DNA from: Candidatus Dormiibacterota bacterium
GTDB lineage: Bacteria > Acidobacteriota > Polarisedimenticolia > Gp22-AA2
Assembly: GCA_035635555.1 (NCBI GenBank)
Contig: DASQAT010000049.1
Location: forward strand, 1 to 63,337
Length of the DNA stretch: 63,337 nt
Reading direction: 5' to 3'
The translations under genes and the position numbers were made by a program. A model generated the notes under the pieces. That model was not told the origin of the DNA, searched no databases, and saw only the letters and a list, made by a program, of their open reading frames with translations. Within the stretch, counting starts at the first letter, position 1; the number at the start of each line of letters is the position of its first letter. Shown here piece after piece: positions 1-9,839 of the stretch.

Positions 1-26
1 ACCCGCATATCACGCTACGCCACAAT

Positions 27-54
27 AACTTAGATTCGATATCGCAAATGTCAA
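27..54 (-). promoter_or_regulatory. Leftward sigma-70-type promoter at window edge
   Basis: On the minus strand, TTGACA (49-54) is followed after 16 bases by TAAGTT (27-32). It points out of the window, so it would serve a divergent gene to the left that cannot be seen. A dyad at 43-62 overlaps its -35 box. Called by eye from consensus only. Confidence 0.45.
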
Positions 55-62
55 CGTTTGCG
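43..62. promoter_or_regulatory. Operator-like 20-bp imperfect dyad
   Basis: Two 9-bp arms, CGCAAATGT and ACGTTTGCG, flank a CA centre with one mismatch. The dyad sits between the leftward promoter at 27-54 and the pilB promoter at 107-135, and covers the leftward -35 box. It is a plausible binding site for a dimeric regulator. Which regulator is unknown. Confidence 0.35.
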
Positions 63-106
63 TTGTCGATCCGTCAAATCTTTGTAGCCATATTTCCAGG
101 AATCCC

Positions 107-135
107 TTGACAGAAATTGTTCAGGTACATAATTT
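107..135 (+). promoter_or_regulatory. Sigma-70 promoter of the pilBTCSR operon
   Basis: TTGACA (107-112), a 17-base spacer, then TAATTT (130-135): a near-consensus housekeeping promoter. Transcription would start near 142, giving a leader of about 70 bases before pilB. No other promoter is visible before the end of pilR, so all five genes are probably transcribed from here. Confidence 0.75.
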
Positions 136-210
136 GTCACCCCGTACTCGAGTCTCCGCGTGATCACGCAAGGAGCCCCGTCCGTCGGCGGCTTCGCGGT
201 GAGGTCCTGA

Positions 211-1929
211 ATGGCAGTCAAACTGGGCGAGATGTTGATCAAGGCGGGGCTCCTTACCCCGCAGAAGCTCCAGGACGCCCTCGAGTACCAGAAGACCAAC
301 GGAGGCAAGCTCGGGCTGAACCTCATCAAGCTCGGCTTCGTCAAGGAAGAGGAGATCACCCGCGTCCTCTCCCAGCAGTACGGAGTGCCCGCAATCAACC
401 TCTCGAAAATCGAGGTCGACGACTCGGTCGTCAAGCTGATCCCGAGCGAGGTGGCGCAGAAGTACCTGATCATGCCGGTCAGCCGCAGCGGCGCGACCCT
501 GACCATCGCCATGGTGGATCCCACGAACGTGTTCGCCATGGACGACATCAAGTTCATGTCCGGCTACAACGTGGAGCCGGTGGTCGCCTCCGAGGTCGCC
601 ATCAAGGAGGCGATCGACCGGTACTACGGCTCGATCCATGCCCTGGAGCTGAAAAAGGTCATGGACGACCTGGCCCAGGAGGAGAACGACCAGAACCTGG
701 AGCTCCTGGAGGAGGAACAGGAGGTCGACCTCGCGAAGCTGGAGGCGGCGACCGAGGAGGCGCCGGTCGTCAGGCTGGTGAACCTGATCCTGACCGACTC
801 CATCAAGCGGGGCGCCTCCGATATCCACATCGAGCCGTACGAGAAGGATTTTCGCGTGCGCTTCCGGATCGACGGCGTCCTGTACGAGATCATGCAGCCG
901 CCCATGAAGCTGCGGGACGCCATCACGTCGCGCCTCAAGATCATGGCGAAGCTCGACATCTCCGAGAAGCGGCTGCCCCAGGACGGGCGCATCAAGATCA
1001 AAATGAAGCTCCAGGGAAAGAACCGCGAGATGGACTACCGGGTCTCCGTGCTGCCGACCCTGTTCGGGGAGAAGATCGTCCTGCGGCTTCTCGACAAAGA
1101 GAACCTGATGCTGGACATGACCCGGCTCGGGTTCGAGCAGGAATCGCTCACCAAGTTCGAGAAGGCGATCTTCAAGCCGTACGGCATGGTCCTGGTCACC
1201 GGACCCACCGGCTCCGGGAAGACGAACACGCTGTACTCCTCGATCAGCAAGGTCAACTCGCCCGAGACCAACATAATCACCGCGGAAGATCCGGTCGAGT
1301 TCAACCTGCATGGCATCAACCAGGTCCAGATGAAAGAGCAGATCGGGCTCAACTTCGCCGCGGCGCTGCGCTCTTTCCTGAGACAGGACCCGAACATCAT
1401 CCTGGTCGGGGAGATCCGCGACTTCGAGACGGCCGAGATCGCGGTCAAGGCGGCTCTCACGGGCCACCTGGTGCTGTCCACGCTGCACACGAACGACGCC
1501 CCGTCCACCGTGAACCGACTCATGAACATGGGCATCGAGCCCTACCTCGTGGCGACCTCGGTCCACCTGATCTGCGCGCAGCGCCTGGTCCGGCGCCTGT
1601 GCAAGGACTGCAAGGAGGAGGTCAACATGCCAGCGCAGGCCTTGATCGACATCGGCTACGGCGCCGACGAGGCGCCCAAGGTCAAGCTGTACAAAGGACG
1701 GGGCTGCCCGACGTGCAACAACACCGGCTACAAGGGACGCGTCGGACTGTACGAGGTGATGGAGATCACGGACGGGATGCGCGAGATGATCCTGACCGGC
1801 GCATCCTCCATCGAGCTGAAGAACAAAGCCATCGAAGAGGGAATGATCACCCTCCGCGGATCGGGCCTGCGCAAGATCAAGACGGGCCAGACCACCGTGG
1901 AGGAAGTCGTGCGCGAGACGGTGCTCTGA
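211..1929 (+). CDS. pilB: Type IV pilus extension ATPase PilB
   Basis: This is the cytoplasmic hexameric ATPase that powers pilus assembly through the platform protein PilC. The 572 residues match the usual length. Residues 1-150 form the T2SSE-N/MshEN-type region. The ATPase core has Walker A GPTGSGKT (331-338) and Walker B ILVGEIRD (397-404). A PilB-type four-cysteine zinc site is present (C464, C467, C499, C502), which PilT lacks. The ATG start at 211 follows a GTGAGG ribosome site. It is first in the operon, 10 bases before pilT. The zinc cysteines and order pilB-pilT-pilC make PilB far more likely than the related secretion ATPase GspE. Confidence 0.95.
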   Translation: MAVKLGEMLIKAGLLTPQKLQDALEYQKTNGGKLGLNLIKLGFVKEEEITRVLSQQYGVPAINLSKIEVDDSVVKLIPSEVAQKYLIMPVSRSGATLTIAMVDPTNVFAMDDIKFMSGYNVEPVVASEVAIKEAIDRYYGSIHALELKKVMDDLAQEENDQNLELLEEEQEVDLAKLEAATEEAPVVRLVNLILTDSIKRGASDIHIEPYEKDFRVRFRIDGVLYEIMQPPMKLRDAITSRLKIMAKLDISEKRLPQDGRIKIKMKLQGKNREMDYRVSVLPTLFGEKIVLRLLDKENLMLDMTRLGFEQESLTKFEKAIFKPYGMVLVTGPTGSGKTNTLYSSISKVNSPETNIITAEDPVEFNLHGINQVQMKEQIGLNFAAALRSFLRQDPNIILVGEIRDFETAEIAVKAALTGHLVLSTLHTNDAPSTVNRLMNMGIEPYLVATSVHLICAQRLVRRLCKDCKEEVNMPAQALIDIGYGADEAPKVKLYKGRGCPTCNNTGYKGRVGLYEVMEITDGMREMILTGASSIELKNKAIEEGMITLRGSGLRKIKTGQTTVEEVVRETVL

Positions 1930-1939
1930 GGAGGAACAG

Positions 1940-3070
1940 ATGGCGGTCACGCTGCATCAATTGCTGAAAACGCTGGTGGAGCAGAGTGGGACGGACCTGC
2001 ACGTCACGACCAACTCTCCGCCGCAGATCCGCGTCGACGGCAAGCTGGTTCCCCTGCAGCTCCCGCCGCTCACGGCCCCCGAGACGAAGGCGCTGGCGTA
2101 CAGCGTCCTGACCGACAACCAGAAGCACCGCTTCGAGGAAAACCTGGAGCTCGATTTCTCCTTCGGCGTCAGGGGGCTGGCGCGCTTCCGCGCCAACATC
2201 TTCAGCCAGAGGGGCGCCGTGGCGGCCGCGTTCCGGACCATCCCCTGGGAGGTGAAGAACTTCGCCGATCTCGGCCTGCCCGAAGTCGTGGCGACGCTGT
2301 GCGACAAGCCACGCGGGTTGATCCTGGTGACCGGTCCGACCGGCTCCGGCAAGTCGACCACCCTGGCCGCGATGATTGACAAGATCAACAACGAGGACAA
2401 GGGGCACATCGTCACGATCGAGGACCCGGTCGAATACCTGCACGGCCACAAGAGCTGTATCGTCAACCAGCGCGAGCTGTTCGCGGACACCCATTCGTTC
2501 AGCAATGCGCTCAAGTCGGTGCTGCGCCAGGATCCCGACGTGGTGCTCATCGGCGAGATGCGCGACCTCGAGACGATCGAGGCGGCCCTGCGCATCGCCG
2601 AGACCGGCCATCTTACATTTGGAACCCTGCACACCAACTCCGCGGCGCAGACCATCAACCGGATCATCGATGTCTTCCCGGCTCACCAGCAGTCGCAGAT
2701 CCGCGCCCAGCTGTCGTTCGTGCTCGAGGGGATCCTCTGCCAGTCCCTCCTGCCCAAGGCCTCCGGGAAGGGACGCTGCCTGACGATGGAGATCCTGGTC
2801 CCCAACTCCGCCATCAGGAACCTCATCCGCGAGGACAAGATCCACCAGATCTACTCGATGATGCAGACCGGCCAGGCCCAGTTCGGGATGCAGACGTCCA
2901 ACCAGTCCCTCGCCAGCCTCTACTTCAAGAAACAGATCACGCTGACCACCGCCCTGTCGCACAGCAGCAACCCGGACGAGCTGCAGGAGATGATCAACCG
3001 CGGCGCGGGGCTCATCAATCAGCCGACCGCGGCCAGCAACGCCGCCGTGCGGTCGGCCGCCCGCAAGTAA
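1940..3070 (+). CDS. pilT: Type IV pilus retraction ATPase PilT
   Basis: This hexameric ATPase depolymerises the pilus and drives twitching motility. It has 376 residues, slightly longer than the common 340-370. Walker A GPTGSGKS spans 132-139 and Walker B VVLIGEMRD spans 201-209. The C-terminal AIRNLIRE signature, required for retraction in studied PilT proteins, is intact. There is no four-cysteine zinc site, which separates it from PilB. The last 25 residues or so are an Ala-rich tail. A strong GAGGAGGAA ribosome site precedes the ATG. Having extension and retraction motors together implies dynamic rather than fixed pili. Confidence 0.95.
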   Translation: MAVTLHQLLKTLVEQSGTDLHVTTNSPPQIRVDGKLVPLQLPPLTAPETKALAYSVLTDNQKHRFEENLELDFSFGVRGLARFRANIFSQRGAVAAAFRTIPWEVKNFADLGLPEVVATLCDKPRGLILVTGPTGSGKSTTLAAMIDKINNEDKGHIVTIEDPVEYLHGHKSCIVNQRELFADTHSFSNALKSVLRQDPDVVLIGEMRDLETIEAALRIAETGHLTFGTLHTNSAAQTINRIIDVFPAHQQSQIRAQLSFVLEGILCQSLLPKASGKGRCLTMEILVPNSAIRNLIREDKIHQIYSMMQTGQAQFGMQTSNQSLASLYFKKQITLTTALSHSSNPDELQEMINRGAGLINQPTAASNAAVRSAARK

Positions 3071-3098
3071 CGTCCCGGGAGACGCACGAGGAGCCAAC

Positions 3099-4301
3099 AT
3101 GCCGAACTACACCTGGAAGGGCAAGAACCGGATGGGGAAGATGCAGGAGGGCACGGTCGCCGCCGAGAACAAGGAAGCGGTGATCTCGCTCCTCCGCCGC
3201 CAGCAGATCATGGTGTCGGCGGTCACCGAGAAGGGGAAGGAGCTTGCCGTCCCGAAGTTCGGAGGGGGCGTCGGCCAGAAGGAGATCGCCATCTTCACCC
3301 GCCAGTTCTCGGTCATGATCGACGCCGGTCTCCCGCTGGTGCAGTGCCTGGAGATCCTCGGGTCCCAGCAGAAGAACCGCGCCTTCCAGAAGGTGCTCTT
3401 CCAGGTGCGTCAGGACGTCGAGTCCGGCTCGACGCTCGCCGATTCGCTGCGCAAGCATCCCAAGGTGTTCAACAACCTGTACTGCAACATGATCGCCGCC
3501 GGCGAGTCGGGCGGCATCCTGGACACCATCCTGCAGCGCCTCGCGCAATACATCGAAAAGGCGGTCAAGCTGAAGGCGGCCGTCCGATCGGCGATGATCT
3601 ATCCCGTGGCGGTCATCACGATCGCCATCGGCGTGGTCATCATCATCCTCTGGAAGGTCATCCCGACCTTCGCGATGCTGTTCCAGGGGCTCGGCGCGAC
3701 CCTGCCGCTTCCGACCCGGATCACGATCGCCGTCAGCAACTTCCTGGGCCGGTTCATGCCGCTCCTGGTGCTGGCGCTCGGCGCCGTCGCCTTCTTCCTG
3801 AACCGCTACTACAAGACCTACAAGGGGCGCCGGCAGATCGACGCCTTCGTCCTCAAGATCCCCGTCCTCGGCGACCTGATGCGCAAGATCTCCGTCGCCC
3901 GCTTCTGCCGCACCCTGGGCACCCTCATCCAGTCGGGCGTGCCGATCCTGGAGGGGCTGGAGATCACCGCACGGACCTCGGGCAACGCCATCGTCGAGGA
4001 CGCCATCATGGCGACGCGCAAGAGCATCGAGGAGGGCAAGACGATCGCCGGTCCGCTGGAGGACACGGGCGTGTTTCCGTCGATGGTCGTGCAGATGATC
4101 AGCGTCGGCGAGCAGACCGGGGCCCTCGACGCCATGCTCTCGAAGATCGCCGACTTCTACGAGGACGAGGTGGACGAGGCGGTCGAGAACCTGATGGCCC
4201 TGCTCGAGCCCGTCATGATCCTGTTCCTCGGGATCATGATCGGCGGCATCGTCATCTCCATGTACATGCCGATGTTCAGCCTGCTCGGCAAGATCGCCTA
4301 G
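3099..4301 (+). CDS. pilC: Type IV pilus inner-membrane platform protein PilC
   Basis: This is the platform protein (GspF family) on which PilB and PilT act. It has 400 residues, the usual length, with two T2SSF repeats: roughly 65-190 and 270-395. Each ends in a hydrophobic membrane stretch, for example around residues 170-195 and again at the C-terminus near 370-395. The N-terminus (PNYTWKGKNRMGKMQEG) is typical of pilus PilC proteins. The ATG follows a GAGGAG ribosome site. It lies 28 bases after pilT and 8 bases before pilS, consistent with a single operon. Confidence 0.94.
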   Translation: MPNYTWKGKNRMGKMQEGTVAAENKEAVISLLRRQQIMVSAVTEKGKELAVPKFGGGVGQKEIAIFTRQFSVMIDAGLPLVQCLEILGSQQKNRAFQKVLFQVRQDVESGSTLADSLRKHPKVFNNLYCNMIAAGESGGILDTILQRLAQYIEKAVKLKAAVRSAMIYPVAVITIAIGVVIIILWKVIPTFAMLFQGLGATLPLPTRITIAVSNFLGRFMPLLVLALGAVAFFLNRYYKTYKGRRQIDAFVLKIPVLGDLMRKISVARFCRTLGTLIQSGVPILEGLEITARTSGNAIVEDAIMATRKSIEEGKTIAGPLEDTGVFPSMVVQMISVGEQTGALDAMLSKIADFYEDEVDEAVENLMALLEPVMILFLGIMIGGIVISMYMPMFSLLGKIA

Positions 4302-4309
4302 GCGCATGA

Positions 4310-5992
4310 ATGGGAGCGCAGGAGCGGGAGCTCCGCAGGCAGCTCGACTGGCTCATGACCTTCCGGGTCGTGATCATCACGACCCTCATGGTCTCGACGT
4401 TCGTCATCGAGCTGATGTACCGGCCGCTCCTGTCGCTCCAGCCGTTCTACGTGCTGGCGGTGGTCACCTACGCGATGACGATCGCCTACGCGATCCTGTC
4501 ACGCACCCTGCGCGCGGTTCCGCCGCAGATCTACGCCCAGCTCATCGGCGATCTCCTGATCGTGACGGGGTTCGTCTACCTGACCGGCGGGGCGGAGAGT
4601 CCGTTCTCGTTCCTCTATCTGCTGACGATCATCATCGGCAGCATCCTCCTGGTGAGGCGCGGCGGGTTCCTCGTGGCCGCCTGCTCCTGGCTGATGTACG
4701 CCGGCATGGTCCTTCTGATCCAGAGGGGCGTCCTGACGCCGTACCCCGCGGGGAGCGAGGAGGGCGGGACCGCCACCGTGCGCATCCTGTACTCCCTGGT
4801 CGCGCACCTCGTGTCGTTCATCGCCGTGGCCTACCTGGCGTCCTACCTGACCGAGAACCTGAGACGCACGGGCCGGGAGCTGGAGATGCGCCGGGACGAC
4901 CTGGCCCAGCTCCGCGACTACAACGACAACATCATCGAGAGCATGAATTCCGGGCTCCTGACCACCGACCCGGAGGGGACGATCACCTTCGCCAACCGGG
5001 GCGCCGCGGAGATCACCGGCCGGCCGATCACCGACCTCACGCGCCGCAACATCCTGGAGGTCCTGGGGCGATCCTCGGACTTCCTGGCGCGCGTGCGCGC
5101 GGCCCTCGAGAGCGAGAGACGGTACCGCAGCGAGCTGAACTACGAGGACGGCCGCGGCCGCAGGCTGTTTCTCGGGTTCACCGTCTCGGTCCTCAGGGAT
5201 CGCACCGGGGATCCTCTCGGCATGATCTTCATCTTCCAGGACCTCACGGAGATCCGGGCCCTGGAGGACGAGGTCGCGCTGAAGAAGCGCATGGCGGCCC
5301 TGGGGGAGATGGCCGCCGGCGTGGCGCACGAGCTGCGGAATCCCCTGGCCTCGATCAGCGGGTCGGTGCAGGTCCTCAAGCGTGACCTGAAGCCGCAGGG
5401 AGAAGCGGCGGAGCTGATGGACATCGTGATCAAGGAGTCGAAGCGCCTGGACCAGATCATCCGGGACTTCCTGCTGTTCGCCAAACCCGGCCGCTTCCAC
5501 GCGGAATCGGCGGACCTGGCGGCGGTCCTGCGGGAAACCCTCGGTCTCCTGGAGAACAGCGAGGAGCTGCGGCCGCACCACCGGGTCGAGACGCGCTTCC
5601 GCCCGGAGACGATCCGGGTGGACCTCGACGTCAACAGGATGAAGCAGGTCTTCTGGAACCTGGCCAAGAACGCCCTCAAGGCGATGCCCGAGGGGGGTAC
5701 TCTGACCGTCAGCGCCCTCGATCCGGGTGACGGACAGGTGAGCGTGACCTTCGCCGACACCGGGATCGGCATGTCCGAGGAGGACATCGCCACGAACTTC
5801 CAGCCATTCCACGGGTCGTTCCCCAGCGGCACGGGGCTGGGGCTGGCGATCGTCTATCGCATCATCGAGGAGCACGGCGGGCGCATCCGCGTGAGGAGCC
5901 GCCGGGGGAAGGGCACGGAGATCGCCGTCCACCTCCCGCGCCAGACGGACGTCCGGACGGTACACGAGGAGAGGCGATGGACCGCGTCCTGA
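4310..5992 (+). CDS. pilS: Sensor histidine kinase PilS
   Basis: This membrane histidine kinase pairs with PilR to control pilin transcription. In 560 residues it has about six membrane helices (17-185), a PAS domain (about 200-312), a dimerisation/phosphoacceptor domain with H340 in GVAHELRNP, and an ATPase domain with N box [10 protein letters not shown] (450-459), G1 DTGIGM (483-488) and G2 GTGLGLA (507-513). In known PilS proteins the membrane part senses PilA levels. The ATG at 4310 lies four bases after an out-of-frame ATG at 4306; the domain content fixes 4310. It overlaps pilR by 16 bases. Confidence 0.92.
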   Translation: MGAQERELRRQLDWLMTFRVVIITTLMVSTFVIELMYRPLLSLQPFYVLAVVTYAMTIAYAILSRTLRAVPPQIYAQLIGDLLIVTGFVYLTGGAESPFSFLYLLTIIIGSILLVRRGGFLVAACSWLMYAGMVLLIQRGVLTPYPAGSEEGGTATVRILYSLVAHLVSFIAVAYLASYLTENLRRTGRELEMRRDDLAQLRDYNDNIIESMNSGLLTTDPEGTITFANRGAAEITGRPITDLTRRNILEVLGRSSDFLARVRAALESERRYRSELNYEDGRGRRLFLGFTVSVLRDRTGDPLGMIFIFQDLTEIRALEDEVALKKRMAALGEMAAGVAHELRNPLASISGSVQVLKRDLKPQGEAAELMDIVIKESKRLDQIIRDFLLFAKPGRFHAESADLAAVLRETLGLLENSEELRPHHRVETRFRPETIRVDLDVNRMKQVFWNLAKNALKAMPEGGTLTVSALDPGDGQVSVTFADTGIGMSEEDIATNFQPFHGSFPSGTGLGLAIVYRIIEEHGGRIRVRSRRGKGTEIAVHLPRQTDVRTVHEERRWTAS

Positions 5993-7374
5993 TCATCGAC
6001 GACGAAAAGGGGATGCGCGACTTCCTCTCCATCATGCTCAAGAAGGAGGGGTACTCGGTCGTCGTGTCGGAATCGGCGGACAAGGCCTCCGAGCTCGTCG
6101 GCAAGGGGGAGTTCGACCTCGTGATCACCGACATCTCCATGCCCGGGAAGTCGGGGATCGACATTCTGAAGCAGACCAAGGCCTCCAACCCCGGCACGCC
6201 GGTGATCATGATCACCGCGTACGCCTCGACGGAGAGCGCGATCGAGGCGCTCAAGCTCGGCGCCTACGACTACATCATCAAGCCGTTCGACGTCGAGGAG
6301 ATGAAGACGGTCGTCGGCAACGCCCTGGAGAAGCGGCGCCTCGAGAACGAGAACCGGGTCCTGAAGCGCGAGCTCAAGGAGAAGCTGCGTTTCGACGAGA
6401 TGGTGGGCGACAGCCCCCGGATGCGCGAAACCACGGAGCTCATCGCGAAGATCGCCCCGACCAACAGCACCGTCCTGATCTCGGGGGAATCGGGGACCGG
6501 CAAGGAGCTCGTCGCCCGGGCCATCCATGCGGGCAGTCCCTGCAAGGACCGTCCCTTCGTCTCGATCAACTGCGGGGCCCTGCCGGACGAGCTCCTGGAG
6601 AGCGAGCTGTTCGGCCACGTGCGCGGCTCCTTCACGGGAGCGATCACCGCCAAGAAGGGACTGTTCGAGGTGGCCGACGGCGGCACCATCTTCCTGGACG
6701 AGATCGGCGACACGACCCCGGCGATGCAGATCAAGCTCCTGCGCGTATTGCAGGAACGCCGCATCCGGCGCGTCGGCGGCACCGACGAGCTCGAGGTCAA
6801 CGTGCGCGTCCTGGCGGCGACCAACCAGGACCTCGAGCAGCTGGTCCGCCAGAAGCGCTTCCGCGAGGACCTGTACTACCGCATCAATGTCATCCAGATC
6901 CGCATGCCGGCCCTGCGCGAGAAGCCCGAGGACATCCCGAAGCTGGCGCTGCACTTCCTCGTCAAGTACGGGCGGATCATGGGCAAGAAGATCACCCGCA
7001 TCAGCGAGGAGGCGATGGCCCGACTGTCGGAGCACGACTGGCCAGGCAACGTGCGCGAGCTTGAAAACGTCATCGAGCGGGCCGTGGCGCTCGAATCCAC
7101 CGACGCCATCACCATCGACAGCCTGTCGCGCGAGGTTCGAAGCGGCGGCCGTCCGCTGCAGGAGTTCCCGATCGTCCTGTCGGATGGCGGTATGGATCTG
7201 GAGCGCCAGCTCGAGCGGCTGCGCGAGCACTACATGGAAGAGGCGCTGCGCCGGGCGCAGGGGATCCAGACGCGGGCCGCCGAGATTCTCGGGATGAGCT
7301 TCCGCTCGTTCCGGTATTTCGCGAAGAAATACCGGCTGGCGGAGCGCAAGGAGCCCCGGGCGAACGTAGGTTAG
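5977..7374 (+). CDS. pilR: Sigma-54-dependent response regulator PilR
   Basis: This NtrC-family activator opens sigma-54 promoters, classically that of pilA. The 465 residues contain a receiver domain (phosphoacceptor D52, conserved K102), an AAA+ domain with Walker A GESGTGKE (170-177) and Walker [10 protein letters not shown] (237-245), and a C-terminal Fis-type helix-turn-helix around 420-460. The sigma-54 contact loop reads GSFTGA (217-222) in place of the common GAFTGA, a conservative change. Its ribosome site lies inside pilS, so the pair is translationally coupled. Likely targets in this window are the sigma-54 promoters at 11784-11799 and 38822-38837. Confidence 0.94.
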   Translation: MDRVLIIDDEKGMRDFLSIMLKKEGYSVVVSESADKASELVGKGEFDLVITDISMPGKSGIDILKQTKASNPGTPVIMITAYASTESAIEALKLGAYDYIIKPFDVEEMKTVVGNALEKRRLENENRVLKRELKEKLRFDEMVGDSPRMRETTELIAKIAPTNSTVLISGESGTGKELVARAIHAGSPCKDRPFVSINCGALPDELLESELFGHVRGSFTGAITAKKGLFEVADGGTIFLDEIGDTTPAMQIKLLRVLQERRIRRVGGTDELEVNVRVLAATNQDLEQLVRQKRFREDLYYRINVIQIRMPALREKPEDIPKLALHFLVKYGRIMGKKITRISEEAMARLSEHDWPGNVRELENVIERAVALESTDAITIDSLSREVRSGGRPLQEFPIVLSDGGMDLERQLERLREHYMEEALRRAQGIQTRAAEILGMSFRSFRYFAKKYRLAERKEPRANVG

Positions 7375-7412
7375 CGCTCCGCCCTCGTCCACGACAGACG
7401 GTCTGGAGGCGC

Positions 7413-9839
7413 GTGTCGGCCATGCACTCCTCGAGCGCTGCGCGCCCCGGGCCGTCCCTGAGGGTGATCCCCGCCCTTGTCCTGGGCCTCCTTCTCCTGC
7501 TTGCCTTCCGGGGGATGCTCCAGGGACGTCTCTTCTACCTGCGCGACGTTTCCCAGAACCACTATCCCGTCCGGGGCCTCGTGACCGAGCGGCTCCGTTC
7601 CGGCGACCTGCCGCTCTGGGATCCCCTCCACGGCGGCGGCACGCCGCTCCTCGCCAACCCGAACGCGCTCGTGCTCCATCCGATCTCGCTCCTGTTCTTC
7701 GTTCTGCCGTTCAACACCGCGTTCGTCGCCTCGATCGTCCTGCAGTTCGTCCTCCTCGCGGCGGGGGGCTACCTGCTGGGCCGGTCGTTGCGTCTGGGGC
7801 GCGAAGCGTCGCTGCTCGTCGCCGCCGTCCTGTCGCTCTCCGGACCGGCGGCGTCCCTCGCGAGCCTGCAGAACGTCCTGTCGGCGGCCGCCTGGGTGCC
7901 GATCGCGCTGTGGGCCCTCCTGCAGGGTACCGTCCCGGGCCGGCGATTCCTCCTGGCGCCGGCCGCGCTGTGCAGCGCGGTCGTCCTGATCACCGCGGAG
8001 CCGGCCTGTGTCCTGGCCCTGGTCCTCCTGGGCGGCGCCCTCGTGGCGACGGAGCCCGCCCCCTCCCCGGGACTGCGGCTGAACCTCCCCGCCTGCCTGG
8101 CCTTCGGATTGGTCCTCGCCGCCGCGGCCCTCGTCGCCGCGGCGGAGATCGTCCCTGCGAAAGCGCTCCTGCCGTTGTCGGCGCGAGGCGCGGGTTTCGA
8201 CGTCGTCGAGGGGCTGAAATGGTCCCTGCTGCCGCAGCGTCTGCCCGAGATCGCGCTCCCGCGGCTGTTTGGCGACCCGACCCGGATGTCGCCGGTCTCG
8301 TGGTGGGGCGGGTTCCTCTTCGAAGGGGGGTACCCCTTCCTTCTGTCGATCTACGTCGGGACTCTGCCGTGTGCGCTGGCGTGCATCGGCGCGTGGAACC
8401 GCGGCCCGGCTCTCGCGCGCCGGCGGGTCCTGGGTGTGATCGCCGTGCTGGCCCTCCTTCTGGCGCTCGGGCGGTACAGCACCCCGTACCGGCTTCTGTT
8501 CGGATCCGTCGAGCCGTTGCGGCAGGTGCGATACCCGGAGCGCTTCCTCCTGGTGTTCCTGTTCGCGGCGGCTCTTCTGGCCGGGTACGGGATCGAGCGG
8601 CTGCTCGCGTCGCCGCCGTCCCGGAAGGCGGTGTTCGGCATCGCTGCAGTCTGCGCGGCGGCCTTCGCGTTCTGCGCCTGCGCCGCAACCGCCCGGTTTG
8701 CCGACGGACTCCTGTCCCGCATCGCGGGCGTCCCGGGCCCCTTCCTCGCGGCGGACGGAGGGGCGACGCTGCGCGGGGCCGTCCTGCGCTCGAGCCTGTG
8801 GGCGTTCGGCGAATCGGCGCTGCTGCTCGTCCTGGCGCTCTATCTCGTGCGGCGTCCCTCCGGGACGCGGGCGCGGGTCGCGGCGCTCGCCGTTGTCGTC
8901 ATGGCGTCGGTCTCCCTGGCGGTCGCGTCCTCCCCGGCCCGCTCCATGGCGGCCGCGGGCTGGCTGACCGCTCCTTCCCCGCTCCGGGGATTCGTCGGTC
9001 GGGGTGCCGTGGATCCCCGTCTGCACCACGCCCGGCGTCCTCCCGATCTGAGCGTGCGGGGCTCGACCGACGAGCTGGTGTGGGGGTACAGGTACGATCG
9101 CTTCGTGTACGCCTTGATGACCGGGCACACGGACTCGGTGCCGACGGCGCTCGACGCCGCAACCGACAGGATGGACCTGAAGGAGAGCGCCGATCTCGGG
9201 CGTTCCCTCGAGACACTGCCGCTGGACAGGCGCGTCCGGGCCCTGGCCGCCTGCCGCGTCGGCTACCTCCTCTCGTACGATCCGCTCGACGATCCGGGAC
9301 TCCTGCCGGGACCCGTCCTCGACGACCTCAGCCGGCCGCCGGTGCGGCTCTACCGGGTGCGCGCCGTCGTGCCGCGGCTGCGCATCGTGGCGCGCGCCCG
9401 GCCGCTTCACCGCGACGCCGACCTCGCCGCGGCCCTTTCCGACCCCGCGTATGATCCAGGACGCGCCGTGCTGCTCGAGGATGCGGCGGGAGGGGCCCCG
9501 GCCGATGACGACGAGGCGGGGGGGACGGCGGCGGGCGGCGAAGCGGCCATCACGCAGGAGACGCCGGAGCGGATCACGATGCGCCTCAGCACCACCGGAC
9601 CCGGTTACGCGGTCCTGGCCGATGCGTACGCGCCCGGGTGGAGGGCGACGCTCGACGACCGACCCGTCCCGATCCTCCGGGCCGATGGTCTGTTCCGCGC
9701 GGTGGCGCTGCCCGCCGGCGAGCACACGGTCGTGATGGAGTACAGGCCCGCGGAGGTGGTCGCGGGACTCGTCCTGGGCTTCGTGGGCGTTCTGCTCGTG
9801 ACTCTCTACGGTGTCGCCGCCCGGTCGAGGGCGTGGTGA
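7413..9839 (+). CDS. YfhO-like polytopic membrane protein
   Basis: A very hydrophobic protein of about 808 residues. The N-terminal part carries the pattern seen in YfhO and related GT-C-like proteins (RDVSQNHYP, then SGDLPLWDP and GTPLLANPN near residues 45-90). About a dozen membrane helices follow to roughly residue 520. A C-terminal soluble domain ends in the YfhO-like YAPGWRATLDDRPVP motif, and one last helix closes the protein. YfhO proteins act in glycosylation of cell-surface polymers; the substrate here is unknown. GTG 7413 is used, but ATG 7422 is equally possible relative to the GGAGG at 7405-7409. The next gene overlaps its stop. Confidence 0.75.
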   Translation: MSAMHSSSAARPGPSLRVIPALVLGLLLLLAFRGMLQGRLFYLRDVSQNHYPVRGLVTERLRSGDLPLWDPLHGGGTPLLANPNALVLHPISLLFFVLPFNTAFVASIVLQFVLLAAGGYLLGRSLRLGREASLLVAAVLSLSGPAASLASLQNVLSAAAWVPIALWALLQGTVPGRRFLLAPAALCSAVVLITAEPACVLALVLLGGALVATEPAPSPGLRLNLPACLAFGLVLAAAALVAAAEIVPAKALLPLSARGAGFDVVEGLKWSLLPQRLPEIALPRLFGDPTRMSPVSWWGGFLFEGGYPFLLSIYVGTLPCALACIGAWNRGPALARRRVLGVIAVLALLLALGRYSTPYRLLFGSVEPLRQVRYPERFLLVFLFAAALLAGYGIERLLASPPSRKAVFGIAAVCAAAFAFCACAATARFADGLLSRIAGVPGPFLAADGGATLRGAVLRSSLWAFGESALLLVLALYLVRRPSGTRARVAALAVVVMASVSLAVASSPARSMAAAGWLTAPSPLRGFVGRGAVDPRLHHARRPPDLSVRGSTDELVWGYRYDRFVYALMTGHTDSVPTALDAATDRMDLKESADLGRSLETLPLDRRVRALAACRVGYLLSYDPLDDPGLLPGPVLDDLSRPPVRLYRVRAVVPRLRIVARARPLHRDADLAAALSDPAYDPGRAVLLEDAAGGAPADDDEAGGTAAGGEAAITQETPERITMRLSTTGPGYAVLADAYAPGWRATLDDRPVPILRADGLFRAVALPAGEHTVVMEYRPAEVVAGLVLGFVGVLLVTLYGVAARSRAW

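Noticed and set aside
211-4301. Type II secretion genes (gspE, gspF) instead of pil
   Set aside because: PilT with AIRNLIRE, PilS/PilR, a PilA with short leader and PilV/W/X-type pilins all point to a type IV pilus. No gspD, gspC or gspG type gene is here.
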